A stretch of DNA of 30,479 bases from Fidelibacterota bacterium (GCA_014239505.1 JAAZYT010000119.1:1-30479), one strand, 5' to 3'. Positions 16,198 through 25,457 are shown, counted from the stretch's first letter. Notes: a model not told the origin generated them from the letters alone. A program made the numbers and translations.

Positions 16198-17505
16198 TTA
16201 TTTTTTAAAAAAAATAAAATATACAGGGATTCCCGATAAAACAAAGAGAAGATCTTGGGCTGATTTCCATGGTTCATAAAATGCTCTTAAAAATACAAGA
16301 ACTATTATCCCCAAAATATATAAAGAAGGTAATAATGGAAAATATGGCAATTTATATCCATCATTATTTCCAATCTTTTCTTTCCTAAACTTGAAAAATG
16401 CCACCGTAGTAAATCCATAAAAAATCAAGATTGCAAATACCATTCCTGCCACGAGTGTTTCAAAATTTTGTCGTATTAAAATTAATGCTATACTCCAAAT
16501 GCAATGCGCAATAATTGCATGGGTAGGTGTTTGAAACTTTGGATCAATATAATCAAACCATTTAAATATTAATCCATCTTTTGCCATTGCATAATACACC
16601 CTTGTCGTTGCCATCATTGTACCATTTACACTACCAGTGGCTGAAATTATTACCATGATTGAAATAAGGCTCGCACCAATATTCCCAAATAAAGAAATAG
16701 CTGTATCAGAAGCAACGATAGAACTTGAACGCATTCCTTCTAATCCAATAACTGAATGATATAAAATATTTGACCCTAGGTATAGCATTGTAACTATTAG
16801 CATTCCGTAAAACATTGACTGTGGAATAACTTTTTTTGGATTTTTCATTTCCCCAGCAACATAGCCAACCCTATCCCAACCTAAAAAAGAAAATACTATC
16901 ATCATTATTGCTGCAATTAGATTACCTACAGGTCCTAGAGATGCCGTTGGAGAGACAGATTCTGATAGCTTTGAAAAATCGCCACTAGTTAAAATTAGTC
17001 CTATTAGACAAAAAAACATTAGGCCTGTAATTTTAACAGATGATGAAAACTTATTATATGCACTACCTTTATTAACACCTAAAATATTAATAAAGCCAAA
17101 AACTATTATAATTAAAGATGCAATAATAATTTTTTGAGAATGATCAAGGGGAAAGAAATATCCTAAGTAATCAGCAGATAATAAACTTAGTGCTGCAGTG
17201 GGACTCGTACGTATTATAAAAAGTTGAGCCCAACCAAATAAAAAACCCAAAAATGGCCCAAATGCTTTTTGCATATATACATATTCACCACCAGTTTGAG
17301 GGAAGCGAGAACCTAATTCTGCATATATTAATGCCCCTACGTACACAAAAACAGCCACACTTAGCCACAATATTATAATGATTGAAAAAGAATTTATATA
17401 GCTTGCAATAACCTGCGGAGTTTTAAAAATACCTGCGCCAATAGTTATTCCTACTAACAAAGCAATACCATCAAATAAGCCTAAAGTCTTTTTCAGTTTT
17501 GTCAT
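16198..17505 (-). CDS. APC-family amino acid permease
   Basis: A 435-aa inner-membrane transporter with about 12 hydrophobic helices. The first helix has the substrate-binding break GITIGAGIF (19-27), the second ends in YAELGSRFPQTGGEYVY (core AELGSRFPQTGGEYVY), and helix 6 has FSFLGWDRVGYVAGEMKNP (core GWDRVGYVAGEMKNP). These are hallmarks of the LAT/APC amino-acid permeases, so import or exchange of an amino acid or short derivative is likely. Substrate cannot be read. It starts 7 nt after the M55 peptidase gene, which suggests it takes up products of that pathway. Confidence 0.92.
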   Translation of the reverse strand: MTKLKKTLGLFDGIALLVGITIGAGIFKTPQVIASYINSFSIIIILWLSVAVFVYVGALIYAELGSRFPQTGGEYVYMQKAFGPFLGFLFGWAQLFIIRTSPTAALSLLSADYLGYFFPLDHSQKIIIASLIIIVFGFINILGVNKGSAYNKFSSSVKITGLMFFCLIGLILTSGDFSKLSESVSPTASLGPVGNLIAAIMMIVFSFLGWDRVGYVAGEMKNPKKVIPQSMFYGMLIVTMLYLGSNILYHSVIGLEGMRSSSIVASDTAISLFGNIGASLISIMVIISATGSVNGTMMATTRVYYAMAKDGLIFKWFDYIDPKFQTPTHAIIAHCIWSIALILIRQNFETLVAGMVFAILIFYGFTTVAFFKFRKEKIGNNDGYKLPYFPLLPSLYILGIIVLVFLRAFYEPWKSAQDLLFVLSGIPVYFIFFKK

Positions 17506-17512
17506 TACAAAT

Positions 17513-18388
17513 TTAAGGTTTTACATACTTATACATAAGACGAATAAGTGCGTATGCTTCAACCATATTATTAGCTTTATATTTTACAGTATAACCATCA
17601 ATCCACTCCATTCCAGGTATCGCTTGAAGTATTTCTGCATGAGTAGGTGTAGAAAATTTTAATTTTATTTCAACTGGGGTTTTTAATTTGATAGGTCTTT
17701 TATTTTTTATAGTTTTTAGAGCTCGAGTTGTTGCATCAAATAATTCCCTTTCAACGATTGTACCATGTTTTAATTTTGCAACCTGAGCTGTTACAGCATT
17801 CTTTGTTGCAACTAATTCACAATCGACTAGATTACCAAATTGCTTTGTAAATACATCATCCCCCGCAGCTAAAATGATTGGTACATTCATTTCTCCAGAG
17901 AAATAAGTATTTAGTCCACCTTCACCTACCTCACGATTATTTAACCATAATCCTTTTACTGCGCCAGAACCAGTATGTGCTAAAAAACCTTTAGCTGTTC
18001 CCGCTCTAGCATGATATCCTATAAATATTGCCGCATCATAACTTTCATCGAGTCCTTGAACCATACCATATGGCTTCTTATTGCCTTGAATATAAACTAC
18101 TTTTGGATCAAGTTCTTGATGGATCAAATTTTGCATATCACCATGTGAATCATTTACCAATATTTGAGCATCATTATTGAATTTAATTATTGCTGATACG
18201 ACTGCATTGACTTCGGCTGTCATTAATTTTCTGCCAAGTTGGTAATCCTTACCATTTGAACGTGTCATTTCAGCTGTTCCAATACCACCAATACCTTCCA
18301 TATCTACTGAAATGAAAATTTTTAATGGTGTACTTGCATAAATGAAACAATTCAAAAAAATATAACATAGTATATTAAACCTCTTCAT
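17513..18388 (-). CDS. M55 family D-aminopeptidase (DppA-like), exported
   Basis: A 291-aa protein with a hydrophobic N-terminal signal (about 3-19) followed by the M55 fold. The zinc-binding pattern of Bacillus DppA is intact: Asp29 and Glu31 (SVDMEG), His82 (NDSHGD), His126 (GYHARAG) and Glu156 (VGEGG); His138 (LAHTG) matches the nucleophilic or catalytic His115. M55 enzymes release D-amino acids such as D-Ala from short peptides. The signal suggests a periplasmic location, where peptidoglycan-derived or environmental D-peptides could be trimmed. A strong AAAGGAG SD lies in the last codons of the amidohydrolase gene, so translation is probably coupled. Confidence 0.9.
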   Translation of the reverse strand: MKRFNILCYIFLNCFIYASTPLKIFISVDMEGIGGIGTAEMTRSNGKDYQLGRKLMTAEVNAVVSAIIKFNNDAQILVNDSHGDMQNLIHQELDPKVVYIQGNKKPYGMVQGLDESYDAAIFIGYHARAGTAKGFLAHTGSGAVKGLWLNNREVGEGGLNTYFSGEMNVPIILAAGDDVFTKQFGNLVDCELVATKNAVTAQVAKLKHGTIVERELFDATTRALKTIKNKRPIKLKTPVEIKLKFSTPTHAEILQAIPGMEWIDGYTVKYKANNMVEAYALIRLMYKYVKP

Positions 18389-18391
18389 GAC

Positions 18392-19609
18392 TTACTCCTT
18401 TGTAAAAGGTATTCTTTTTAAAGCTACATCACCATTACTCATAACAAAAACAACATCTTGAATTGTACGAATATGTTTTAATGGATTTTTAGTTACTACA
18501 ATTAGGTCAGCTTCTTTCCCCACTTCAATAGTTCCAGTTTTATCAGCAATCATTAATAATTCTGCTCCTATGATTGTTGCTGATCTAATTGCATCTAAAG
18601 GTTTCATCCCAAGATCTACAAAATTTGTTATTTCCATTCCAATTCTAGTCGTGCTATTGGGCCCATATCCTGTGTCTGCTCCAGTTACAATCTTAACTCC
18701 CATTTTATAAGCTATTTTAATAGTAGCTTCTAAAGCTGGCAGCATATGTTGTCCTCTAATGAAGAGTATTGGGTTATCATAGTCTCCGCCCGGTTCGGTT
18801 AAGTCAACAACCGTAGTAAAGGTTGGTACTAAGTATGTACCTTTATCTTTCATAAGAGATAAAGTATTTTTTGATAAATAGGTTCCATGTTCAATGCTTC
18901 TTACTCCTGCTTTAACTGCAGCAAAGCCTCCTTCATCTCCATGCGCATGAGCCATAACTGGTATATTAAACTTAGTTGCTTCATTAACTATAATACTTAA
19001 TTGCTTTTTAGTATAAGTTTGTTTTCTTGGATCAGTATATGGTAGACCAGCACGCTCAGTTCCTCTTGTTTTGATAAAGTCAACTCCCCTATCTGCGTTA
19101 ATTTGAACAAGTTTTCTTAATTCACTTTCCTTATTAACCCCATTTGCAAGATTAGCAAGACGTACATCTGCCAAAATTGTTTCTCCAAGGTTTGGTGTCA
19201 CAAAAACACCTGTAGCAATCATATCAGGTCCAATTAATTTCCTAGCCTTAACCATCTCACGTAATGATACATCTTGAAAACTAGATGTACTTGCACTTCT
19301 AGCTGTAGTTACTCCTGATTCTAATGCGCGTTTGGCAGCATTCAACGAACTAATATGAGTATGGGCATCAATAAAACCAGGAAGTATATACATCCCATAT
19401 AAATCAATCCCTTTGTATCCTTTGGGTATTGATCCACTATTCTTAATTGATTCAATTTTTCTATTTGAGATAAATATCATCTTATCTTTTTGTATGCTTG
19501 AATTCAGACCATCAATTACATTAACATTAAAAAGAACAATTTTTTCTTGGGCCAATGAAAATGAGAATAAGAAAAAAGAGTGAAATAATATTTTATTTAG
19601 TTTAATCAT
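18392..19609 (-). CDS. Exported metal-dependent amidohydrolase (prolidase/imidazolonepropionase-like)
   Basis: A 405-aa amidohydrolase-superfamily enzyme with a signal peptide (LFHSFFLFSFSLAQ, about 8-21). Metal and catalytic residues: His83-X-His85 (DAHTH), a probable carboxylated Lys180 (DFIKTRG), His221 and His223 (AHAHG), His241 (IEHGT) and Asp312 (TGADTG). This set fits a two-metal member of the COG1228-type group, whose characterised relatives include Xaa-Pro or Xaa-Arg/Lys dipeptidases; a dipeptide or acyl-amino-acid substrate is therefore likely but not proven. I chose ATG at 19609, which shares one base with the stop of the gene before (TAATG) and has AAGGA 6 nt upstream; ten extra upstream codons would overlap the neighbour. 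Confidence 0.88.
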   Translation of the reverse strand: MIKLNKILFHSFFLFSFSLAQEKIVLFNVNVIDGLNSSIQKDKMIFISNRKIESIKNSGSIPKGYKGIDLYGMYILPGFIDAHTHISSLNAAKRALESGVTTARSASTSSFQDVSLREMVKARKLIGPDMIATGVFVTPNLGETILADVRLANLANGVNKESELRKLVQINADRGVDFIKTRGTERAGLPYTDPRKQTYTKKQLSIIVNEATKFNIPVMAHAHGDEGGFAAVKAGVRSIEHGTYLSKNTLSLMKDKGTYLVPTFTTVVDLTEPGGDYDNPILFIRGQHMLPALEATIKIAYKMGVKIVTGADTGYGPNSTTRIGMEITNFVDLGMKPLDAIRSATIIGAELLMIADKTGTIEVGKEADLIVVTKNPLKHIRTIQDVVFVMSNGDVALKRIPFTKE

Positions 19610-20148
19610 TAAAAATCCTTTGGAAAATAACTTGTCCACAATATTGCATCAAGAACAAGACAATGAAATGAAATTACTCCTAAGCCTAATACAGAAAGTT
19701 TGTGAAATCTAGTATTATTTACACCTTTTGCCGTTGCCAATCCAATTGTCATAAATAATATTGATAAAGCAGTACACCAAAGTTCAATACTAATCATATT
19801 CCATGAATTTTTATTTGGAAGCTCTAAATAATTAAAAGTCGAATGGATCCACATTGATGCAGAAACTAGAAATAAAATTAGGAGAGTTCTCATTATACTT
19901 GTTTCATATCTACCACCAAAAAACTTTAGGCTCAAACCTTCATTGAAAATTAAATAATACATTCCATAACAATAACCAAAGCCAGAAAAAAACATAAACA
20001 TAGTAATCCAAGGTTGCCATGTTTCTGGAACTCCACCCCAAATTTGTGCTCTTAATACTGGATGGCCTAATAAAGCATAGATATATCCTCCAAGTACTGA
20101 TAATCCACCAATGATATTAATCCATAAAAACTGTTTTTGAATACTCAT
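19609..20148 (-). CDS. Multi-pass membrane protein of unknown function
   Basis: A 179-aa protein with about five hydrophobic segments (near 8-28, 46-66, 87-104, 120-140 and 152-172) and few charged residues. Notable aromatic patches are ETWQPWITMFMFF and SASMWIHSTFNYLE. I do not recognise a family or a catalytic motif. It is the first gene of the five-gene minus-strand cluster and its stop codon overlaps the amidohydrolase start by one base, so it is surely co-expressed with the peptide-handling enzymes. A minus-strand TATAAT lies about 30 nt upstream. Confidence 0.8.
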   Translation of the reverse strand: MSIQKQFLWINIIGGLSVLGGYIYALLGHPVLRAQIWGGVPETWQPWITMFMFFSGFGYCYGMYYLIFNEGLSLKFFGGRYETSIMRTLLILFLVSASMWIHSTFNYLELPNKNSWNMISIELWCTALSILFMTIGLATAKGVNNTRFHKLSVLGLGVISFHCLVLDAILWTSYFPKDF

Positions 20149-20172
20149 GATTGAACTTTCTTTAATTAAATT

Positions 20173-20185
20173 GAGATTAATTATA
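20173..20185 (-). promoter_or_regulatory. Possible -10 element of the peptide cluster
   Basis: Minus-strand TATAAT at 20185-20180 lies about 31 nt upstream of the first gene of the leftward cluster. No matching -35 hexamer is clear, so the call rests on the perfect -10 and the divergent context. Confidence 0.35.
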
Positions 20186-20241
20186 TAACTTCCCTTCCAT
20201 AATATCTTAAGACCTTATTATAAATTACTAACTTTATTTCT

Positions 20242-20271
20242 TTGTGTATGGGAACTAATAGCCGTTATATT
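20242..20271 (+). promoter_or_regulatory. Possible promoter of tdh-kbl
   Basis: TTGTGT (20242-20247), an 18-nt spacer and TATATT (20266-20271) lie about 43 nt before the tdh start. The -35 is weak. The rest of the 166-nt divergent spacer (20149-20314) shows no riboswitch-like or repeated element that I could support. Confidence 0.35.
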
Positions 20272-20314
20272 TTTTGGTTCAATAAACACATCTTTTCCTA
20301 AAAAAGAATGAGAT

Positions 20315-21337
20315 ATGAAAGCATTAATAAAAAAATTACCTAAAGTTGGTATTTGGATGGAGGAAGTTCCAGTTCCAGAATGTGGAACAAATGATGTAAA
20401 AATTAAAATTACACATACTGCATTATGTGGAACAGATCTACATATTTATAAATGGAATGATTGGGCTCAAAAAACTTTAGAACTACCACTTGTAACTGGT
20501 CATGAATTTTGTGGAATTGTTGAAGAAATTGGACCAGGCGTCACCCATTTCAAAGAAGGTGATAGAGTCTCAGGCGAAGGCCACATAACATGTTGTTATT
20601 GTCGAAATTGTCGAGCAGGCAAACGACATATTTGTCATAAAACAATAGGTGTTGGTATTCAACGCCCTGGAGCTTTTGCTGAATTCTTAGTTATTCCTGA
20701 ATCAAATGTATGGCCAATTCATAAAGATATACCTTCTGAAATAGCTGCTTTTTTTGATCCATTTGGAAATGCAACTCACACTGCACTCTCCTATGAAATG
20801 GTAGGCGAGGATGTATTAATTACTGGAGCAGGACCAATTGGAATTATGGCTGTTGCTATTTGCAAATTTGTTGGAGCTCGTAATATTGTTATTACAGATG
20901 TAAATGAATATCGACTAGAGTTAGCTCGAAAACTTGGAGCAACTAAAGCTATAAATATTTCAAAAGAAAAAATTGAAGATTATTATTCAGAACTAAATAT
21001 TATCAACGGATTTGATGTTGGATTAGAAGTGTCAGGAAATCCTTCAGGCTTTAAAGATATGCTATCTCATATGTACCATGGTGGTAATATTGCTCTTCTT
21101 GGATTACTTCCTGAATCAACACAAATTGATTGGGATGAAATTATTTTTAAAGGACTCCACATTAAAGGTATCTATGGCCGTGAAATGTATGAAACATGGT
21201 ATAAAATGACTCAAATGTTAAGAAGTGGTCTAAATATTTCTGATGTATTAACTCACCAATTACCAGTTGATGATTTTCAAGAAGCATTTGAAATAATGGA
21301 AAATGGTCATTGCGGCAAAATTGTACTTAATTGGTAA
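20315..21337 (+). CDS. tdh: L-threonine 3-dehydrogenase
   Basis: A 340-aa zinc-dependent medium-chain dehydrogenase that oxidises L-threonine with NAD+ to 2-amino-3-ketobutyrate. The catalytic zinc site has Cys38 (LCGTDLHIYKW) and His63-Glu64 (GHEF). The structural zinc cysteines are Cys93, Cys96, Cys99 and Cys107, as in the E. coli enzyme. The Rossmann loop reads GAGPIGIMAV (about 167-176). The next gene, kbl, supplies the following step, which makes the assignment to threonine rather than another polyol secure. The start lacks a strong SD (GAGAT just before the ATG). Confidence 0.97.
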   Translation: MKALIKKLPKVGIWMEEVPVPECGTNDVKIKITHTALCGTDLHIYKWNDWAQKTLELPLVTGHEFCGIVEEIGPGVTHFKEGDRVSGEGHITCCYCRNCRAGKRHICHKTIGVGIQRPGAFAEFLVIPESNVWPIHKDIPSEIAAFFDPFGNATHTALSYEMVGEDVLITGAGPIGIMAVAICKFVGARNIVITDVNEYRLELARKLGATKAINISKEKIEDYYSELNIINGFDVGLEVSGNPSGFKDMLSHMYHGGNIALLGLLPESTQIDWDEIIFKGLHIKGIYGREMYETWYKMTQMLRSGLNISDVLTHQLPVDDFQEAFEIMENGHCGKIVLNW

Positions 21338-21344
21338 TAATAAA

Positions 21345-22529
21345 ATGTCAAATACAAAACAAATATATTTAGATACCCTTTCACAAATACATTCAGATGG
21401 CCTCTACAAAAAAGAACGTACCATTTTATCATCACAAAACATTGATATAAGTACGGAAGAAGGTGGAGACGTATTGAATTTTTGTGCTAATAATTACCTT
21501 GGTTTAGCAAATAATAATGAAATAATTAATGAGGCAAAAAAGGCCTTAGATCACAATGGATTTGGCATGGCCTCTGTTAGATTTATTTGTGGTACTCAAG
21601 ATATACATAAGAATTTAGAAAGAAAAATTTCAAATTTTTTTGGGACTGATGATACAATTTTATATACTTCTTGCTTTGATGCTAATGGTGGATTGTTTGA
21701 AACATTACTAGGAAAAGAAGATGCTATTATTTCAGACTCATTAAACCATGCATCAATAATTGATGGGATTCGTCTTTCCAAAGCAAAACGTTTACGCTAT
21801 TCTAATAATGATATGGAGGATTTGAAAACCAAACTCATAGAATCTCAAAGTTCTAGAATAAGACTAATTGCAACTGATGGTGTTTTTTCAATGGATGGAT
21901 ACATTGCTAAACTAGATCAAATAACTGAACTAGCAAAAAAATATGACGCAATGGTTATGGTTGATGATAGTCATGCCACTGGATTCATTGGAAAAACTGG
22001 AAGAGGTTCTGCTGAATATTGTGATGTAATGGATAAAATTGATATCTGGACATCTACACTTGGTAAAGCTTTAGGTGGCGCTTCAGGAGGATTTACTACT
22101 GGTCGAAAAGAAATAATTGACTTACTGAGACAAAGGTCAAGACCCTACATATTTTCAAATACTGTTGCTCCATCAATTGTTGCTGCTAGTATAAAAGTTT
22201 TTGAGATTCTTTCTTCTAGTACAGATCTTCGTGATAAATTAGAAAAGAATACACTATACTTTAGATCCGAAATGGCTTCATCAGGTTTTGACATAAAAGA
22301 AGGTGTCCACCCTATTGTACCTATAATGCTTTATGATGCAGTACTTGCACAAAAAATGGCCTCAATGCTATTAGATGAGGGCATTTATGTAATTGGTTTC
22401 TTTTTTCCTGTAGTTCCAAAAGGAGAGGCAAGAATACGTGTTCAAATTTCTGCTGGAATGGAAAAAGGTCATATAGATAGAGCAATAAAATCATTCATAA
22501 AGGTTGGAAAAGAATTAAAAGTAATTTAA
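21345..22529 (+). CDS. kbl: 2-amino-3-ketobutyrate CoA ligase (glycine C-acetyltransferase)
   Basis: A 394-aa PLP enzyme of the alpha-oxoamine synthase family. It splits 2-amino-3-ketobutyrate with CoA into glycine and acetyl-CoA. The Schiff-base lysine is Lys241 in TSTLGKALGG; the upstream DDSHATGF segment (207-214) and the early FCANNYLGL (46-54) are typical. I use ATG at 21345, 7 nt after the tdh stop; the open frame extends 14 codons further upstream into tdh, but those codons do not belong to the family N terminus. Together with tdh it completes the two-step threonine-to-glycine pathway. Confidence 0.96.
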   Translation: MSNTKQIYLDTLSQIHSDGLYKKERTILSSQNIDISTEEGGDVLNFCANNYLGLANNNEIINEAKKALDHNGFGMASVRFICGTQDIHKNLERKISNFFGTDDTILYTSCFDANGGLFETLLGKEDAIISDSLNHASIIDGIRLSKAKRLRYSNNDMEDLKTKLIESQSSRIRLIATDGVFSMDGYIAKLDQITELAKKYDAMVMVDDSHATGFIGKTGRGSAEYCDVMDKIDIWTSTLGKALGGASGGFTTGRKEIIDLLRQRSRPYIFSNTVAPSIVAASIKVFEILSSSTDLRDKLEKNTLYFRSEMASSGFDIKEGVHPIVPIMLYDAVLAQKMASMLLDEGIYVIGFFFPVVPKGEARIRVQISAGMEKGHIDRAIKSFIKVGKELKVI

Positions 22530-22593
22530 AAGTATACGCTAGTTTCTTGCTCTCGTCATAAACCAAGAGTATATTCCTCGGCTTTTTTAAACG

Positions 22594-22599
22594 TATAAT
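22594..22599 (+). promoter_or_regulatory. -10-like element just before secD
   Basis: A perfect TATAAT lies 11 nt upstream of the secD ATG. If used, transcription would start only about five bases before the start codon, giving a nearly leaderless mRNA, which agrees with the absence of an SD there. No clear -35 is seen. The rest of the 81-nt kbl-secD spacer holds no convincing terminator. Confidence 0.35.
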
Positions 22600-22610
22600 A
22601 TTAAAAATAA

Positions 22611-24506
22611 ATGAATAGTAAACTTACACCTAGATTTTTAATTATTGCTCTTGTACTAACTTGGGCAGTTTGGGCAATATGGCCTACAATTCAATATCAA
22701 AGATTATCTGAAGCTGAAAAAGAGACTCTTAGAGAAGAAGGTAAGCTTGAAATTTTAGAATCCAGAACTATCAAGCAAGGTCTTGATTTAAAAGGTGGAA
22801 TGTATATTGTCCTTGAAGTAGATCTTCCTACACTAGTTGAGAATCTTGCCATTAATAAAGATGCCAAATTACAGGCTGCTTTAAGTTCAGTTCGAGATCA
22901 ACTTCTAATATCACCCGAAGCAGATTTCTTTGCACTTTTTTCTAATATTTCAAATGATAATAATTTAAAGCTTTCTCGTTATTATTATGATTTTGGTTCA
23001 AGCAATGAAGTTATACTTACTGCTTTAGGCGAAGAATCTGAAGATGCAATTAATCGCGTATTAGAAATACTTCAAAACCGTATTGATCAGTTTGGTGTTG
23101 CAGAACCCACTATTCAAAAGCAAGGGAATCAGCGTATTATAGTTGAGCTCGCTGGTGTACAAGATTCTGATAGAGCTCGATCCTTATTAGAGAGTACTGC
23201 TTTGCTAGAATTTTTTATTGTAAAAGATATTACCACTACCAATGAATTAATGGTAAAAATTGATCAAACTTTAAGAGGTAATAAAGACATTAGCAGTATT
23301 GTTAAAGATGATAGCGCTGATACAAAAACTTCCATAGAAAAAGATGATGGCACAGTATCTGTAAGTGAACTTTTTGGTGAATCAAGCACCGAAAATAATA
23401 CCGACTCATCTTCTGTTACTCCAAGCATAGTTGCAGAGCAACCTTTTTCAAGCTTGTTACGTAACCTTGGAAGTACAATTGGTGTACCTGCAAAAAATTC
23501 CTATGCGTTGAGAAAAATGTTAGAGCTCCCTGAAGTAAAAGAAAAACTTGCTGCGGTTGGTGGAAAGTTTGTTTTTAGTAACAAAGCTCAAGATTATCCT
23601 ACTGTTGATGGTGATGTTGAGTCTGTATACTCATTATTTCTACTTGAAGATCAAGCAGAACTAACTGGTGGTGTTGTAGAAGAAGCAAAAGCTAACCTTG
23701 GTCCACAAGGCACAACATCAGCTGGACAACCAATTGTTAATTTATCAATGAATTCAGATGGTGCCCGTAAATGGTCTATTGTGACTGGTTCTAACGTGGG
23801 AAGACAGGTTGCTATTGTTTTAGATAATAAAGTACATATGGCTCCTAATATTCGTGAAAAAATTTCAGGCGGAGGTACTTTAATAGAAGGTTTTGCTAAT
23901 ATTGATGAAGCTAAAGATATCGCAATTGTTCTTCGTGCGGGTGCTTTACCTGCTCCTGTAGATATTATTGAAGAACGTGTAGTAGGTCCTTCACTTGGTG
24001 CTGAGTCTGTAAAAAGAGGAACCCAATCTGTAATTATTGGGTTAATCATTGTATTAATATTCATGCTTATATATTATCGTGTATCAGGAAGCATTGCTGA
24101 CTTTGCGTTAATTTGGAATATTGTCCTGGTGTTAGCTGTATTAGCTTCTCTTCAAGCGACTCTAACTCTTCCTGGTATCGCTGGATTAATATTAACTGTA
24201 GGGATGTCAATTGATGCTAATGTTATTATTTTTGAAAGAATTAGAGAAGAGCTTCGAAAAGGTAAAACTCCGAGAGCAGCCGTTGATGGCGGTTATAATC
24301 GAGCATTAACAACTATTATTGATGCTAATGTTACTACTTTAATTGCAGCTTTAGTTCTATGGCAATTTGGTACTGGACCAATTAAAGGTTTTGCGACAGT
24401 ATTATTCTGGGGAATTTTAATATCAATGTTCACTGCTATCTTTGTTACACGAACAATCTTTAACTCTTTTACCAGTGGAAAAAACTTAAATAAGTTGAGC
24501 ATATGA
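22611..24506 (+). CDS. secD: Protein translocase subunit SecD
   Basis: A 631-aa RND-type membrane protein that, with SecF, uses the proton gradient to pull secreted proteins across after SecYEG. It has an N-terminal membrane helix (about 8-27), the D1 motif GLDLKGG (57-63), a large periplasmic P1 region to about residue 460, and five further helices with the D4-type motif TVGMSIDANVIIFERIREE (core GMSIDANVIIFERI). Residues about 222-277 form an acidic, Ser/Thr-rich linker within P1 that looks disordered. The gene overlaps secF by 4 nt. No yajC is found upstream; kbl is there instead. Confidence 0.96.
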   Translation: MNSKLTPRFLIIALVLTWAVWAIWPTIQYQRLSEAEKETLREEGKLEILESRTIKQGLDLKGGMYIVLEVDLPTLVENLAINKDAKLQAALSSVRDQLLISPEADFFALFSNISNDNNLKLSRYYYDFGSSNEVILTALGEESEDAINRVLEILQNRIDQFGVAEPTIQKQGNQRIIVELAGVQDSDRARSLLESTALLEFFIVKDITTTNELMVKIDQTLRGNKDISSIVKDDSADTKTSIEKDDGTVSVSELFGESSTENNTDSSSVTPSIVAEQPFSSLLRNLGSTIGVPAKNSYALRKMLELPEVKEKLAAVGGKFVFSNKAQDYPTVDGDVESVYSLFLLEDQAELTGGVVEEAKANLGPQGTTSAGQPIVNLSMNSDGARKWSIVTGSNVGRQVAIVLDNKVHMAPNIREKISGGGTLIEGFANIDEAKDIAIVLRAGALPAPVDIIEERVVGPSLGAESVKRGTQSVIIGLIIVLIFMLIYYRVSGSIADFALIWNIVLVLAVLASLQATLTLPGIAGLILTVGMSIDANVIIFERIREELRKGKTPRAAVDGGYNRALTTIIDANVTTLIAALVLWQFGTGPIKGFATVLFWGILISMFTAIFVTRTIFNSFTSGKNLNKLSI

Positions 24507-25432
24507 GAATTATTAAAGATACAAATATAGATTTTATGCAGCAGAGAAAGCTTGCATTCATAATATCAGTAGTGGTTATACTTTCTGGTGTAATCTCACT
24601 ATTGGTCAATGGAGGACCAAAGTTAAGCATTGACTTCAAAGGTGGCACTTTGGTTTCTGTCCAATATAATGAAGATATGGATATTATGGCAGTACGCTCT
24701 GCCATGGGAAAACTTAGTGTAGATGGTCAAGATTTTGATTTTAGCAGAGAAGAAATAAAGCACTTTGGCGATTTAGGAGCAGTTTTAATACGTGTACCAC
24801 ATATTGATGATTCTCCTCAAAATTTCGCTCAAAAGATAGTTGACCATCTTTACAACTCATTCCCAGGAATGGTACCAGAGGATAAATCAGACTTTATTTT
24901 AGGCAAAGGAACTGTTAGCCCAAAAATAGGTTCAGAGTTGAGCGGCAAAGCAATTATGGCAATTATCTCTGCATTAGGTTTAATTCTATTATATATTTCA
25001 ATACGTTTTGAATTTAGGTTTGCCTTAGGAGCAATAGCCGCATTAACCCACGACGTATTTGTTACTTTAGGTCTTTTTTCACTATTAGGATATGAAATTA
25101 GTCTTCCTATTATTGCTGCTTTTCTTACAATCGTTGGTTATTCATTGAATGATACCATTGTTATTTTTGATCGTATTAGGGAGAATATAAAATCATCAAA
25201 AAAAGAATCTTATAATACTATTGTAAACCGTAGTGTCAACGAATCCTTATCGAGAACAATTGTAACATCACTTACAACATTTTTAGTTGTTTTTATTTTA
25301 TGGTTTTTTGGTGGTGAAGTCATTCACAATTTCGCTTTAGCTATGATGATTGGTGTGATTGTAGGTACTTATTCTTCTATCTACATTGCCAGTCCAATTG
25401 TGATTCAGTTGCATGAGAATTCAATTAAATAG
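24503..25432 (+). CDS. secF: Protein translocase subunit SecF
   Basis: A 309-aa partner of SecD with six membrane helices. The first periplasmic motif reads DFKGGTLVSV, and the conserved helix 4 region is IVGYSLNDTIVIFDRIREN (core GYSLNDTIVIFDRIREN), which carries the proton-relay Asp. The start lies inside the secD end (ATGA overlap), so the two are translated together in fixed ratio. A bidirectional terminator follows 25 nt downstream. Length is normal for the family. Confidence 0.96.
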   Translation: MRIIKDTNIDFMQQRKLAFIISVVVILSGVISLLVNGGPKLSIDFKGGTLVSVQYNEDMDIMAVRSAMGKLSVDGQDFDFSREEIKHFGDLGAVLIRVPHIDDSPQNFAQKIVDHLYNSFPGMVPEDKSDFILGKGTVSPKIGSELSGKAIMAIISALGLILLYISIRFEFRFALGAIAALTHDVFVTLGLFSLLGYEISLPIIAAFLTIVGYSLNDTIVIFDRIRENIKSSKKESYNTIVNRSVNESLSRTIVTSLTTFLVVFILWFFGGEVIHNFALAMMIGVIVGTYSSIYIASPIVIQLHENSIK

Positions 25433-25457
25433 CAACTAATAAAAATAAATAACATAT

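Noticed and set aside
20149..20314. Riboswitch or leader peptide before tdh
   Set aside because: No conserved core, terminator-antiterminator pair or short ORF could be seen.
22530..22610. Possible terminator after kbl (AGAG/CTCT pairing followed by a T run)
   Set aside because: The stem is only about six pairs with a wobble and a 12-nt loop, and the T run is not adjacent.
23651..24064. 137-codon minus-strand open frame
   Set aside because: It is antisense to a conserved part of secD and shows no domain or start signal.
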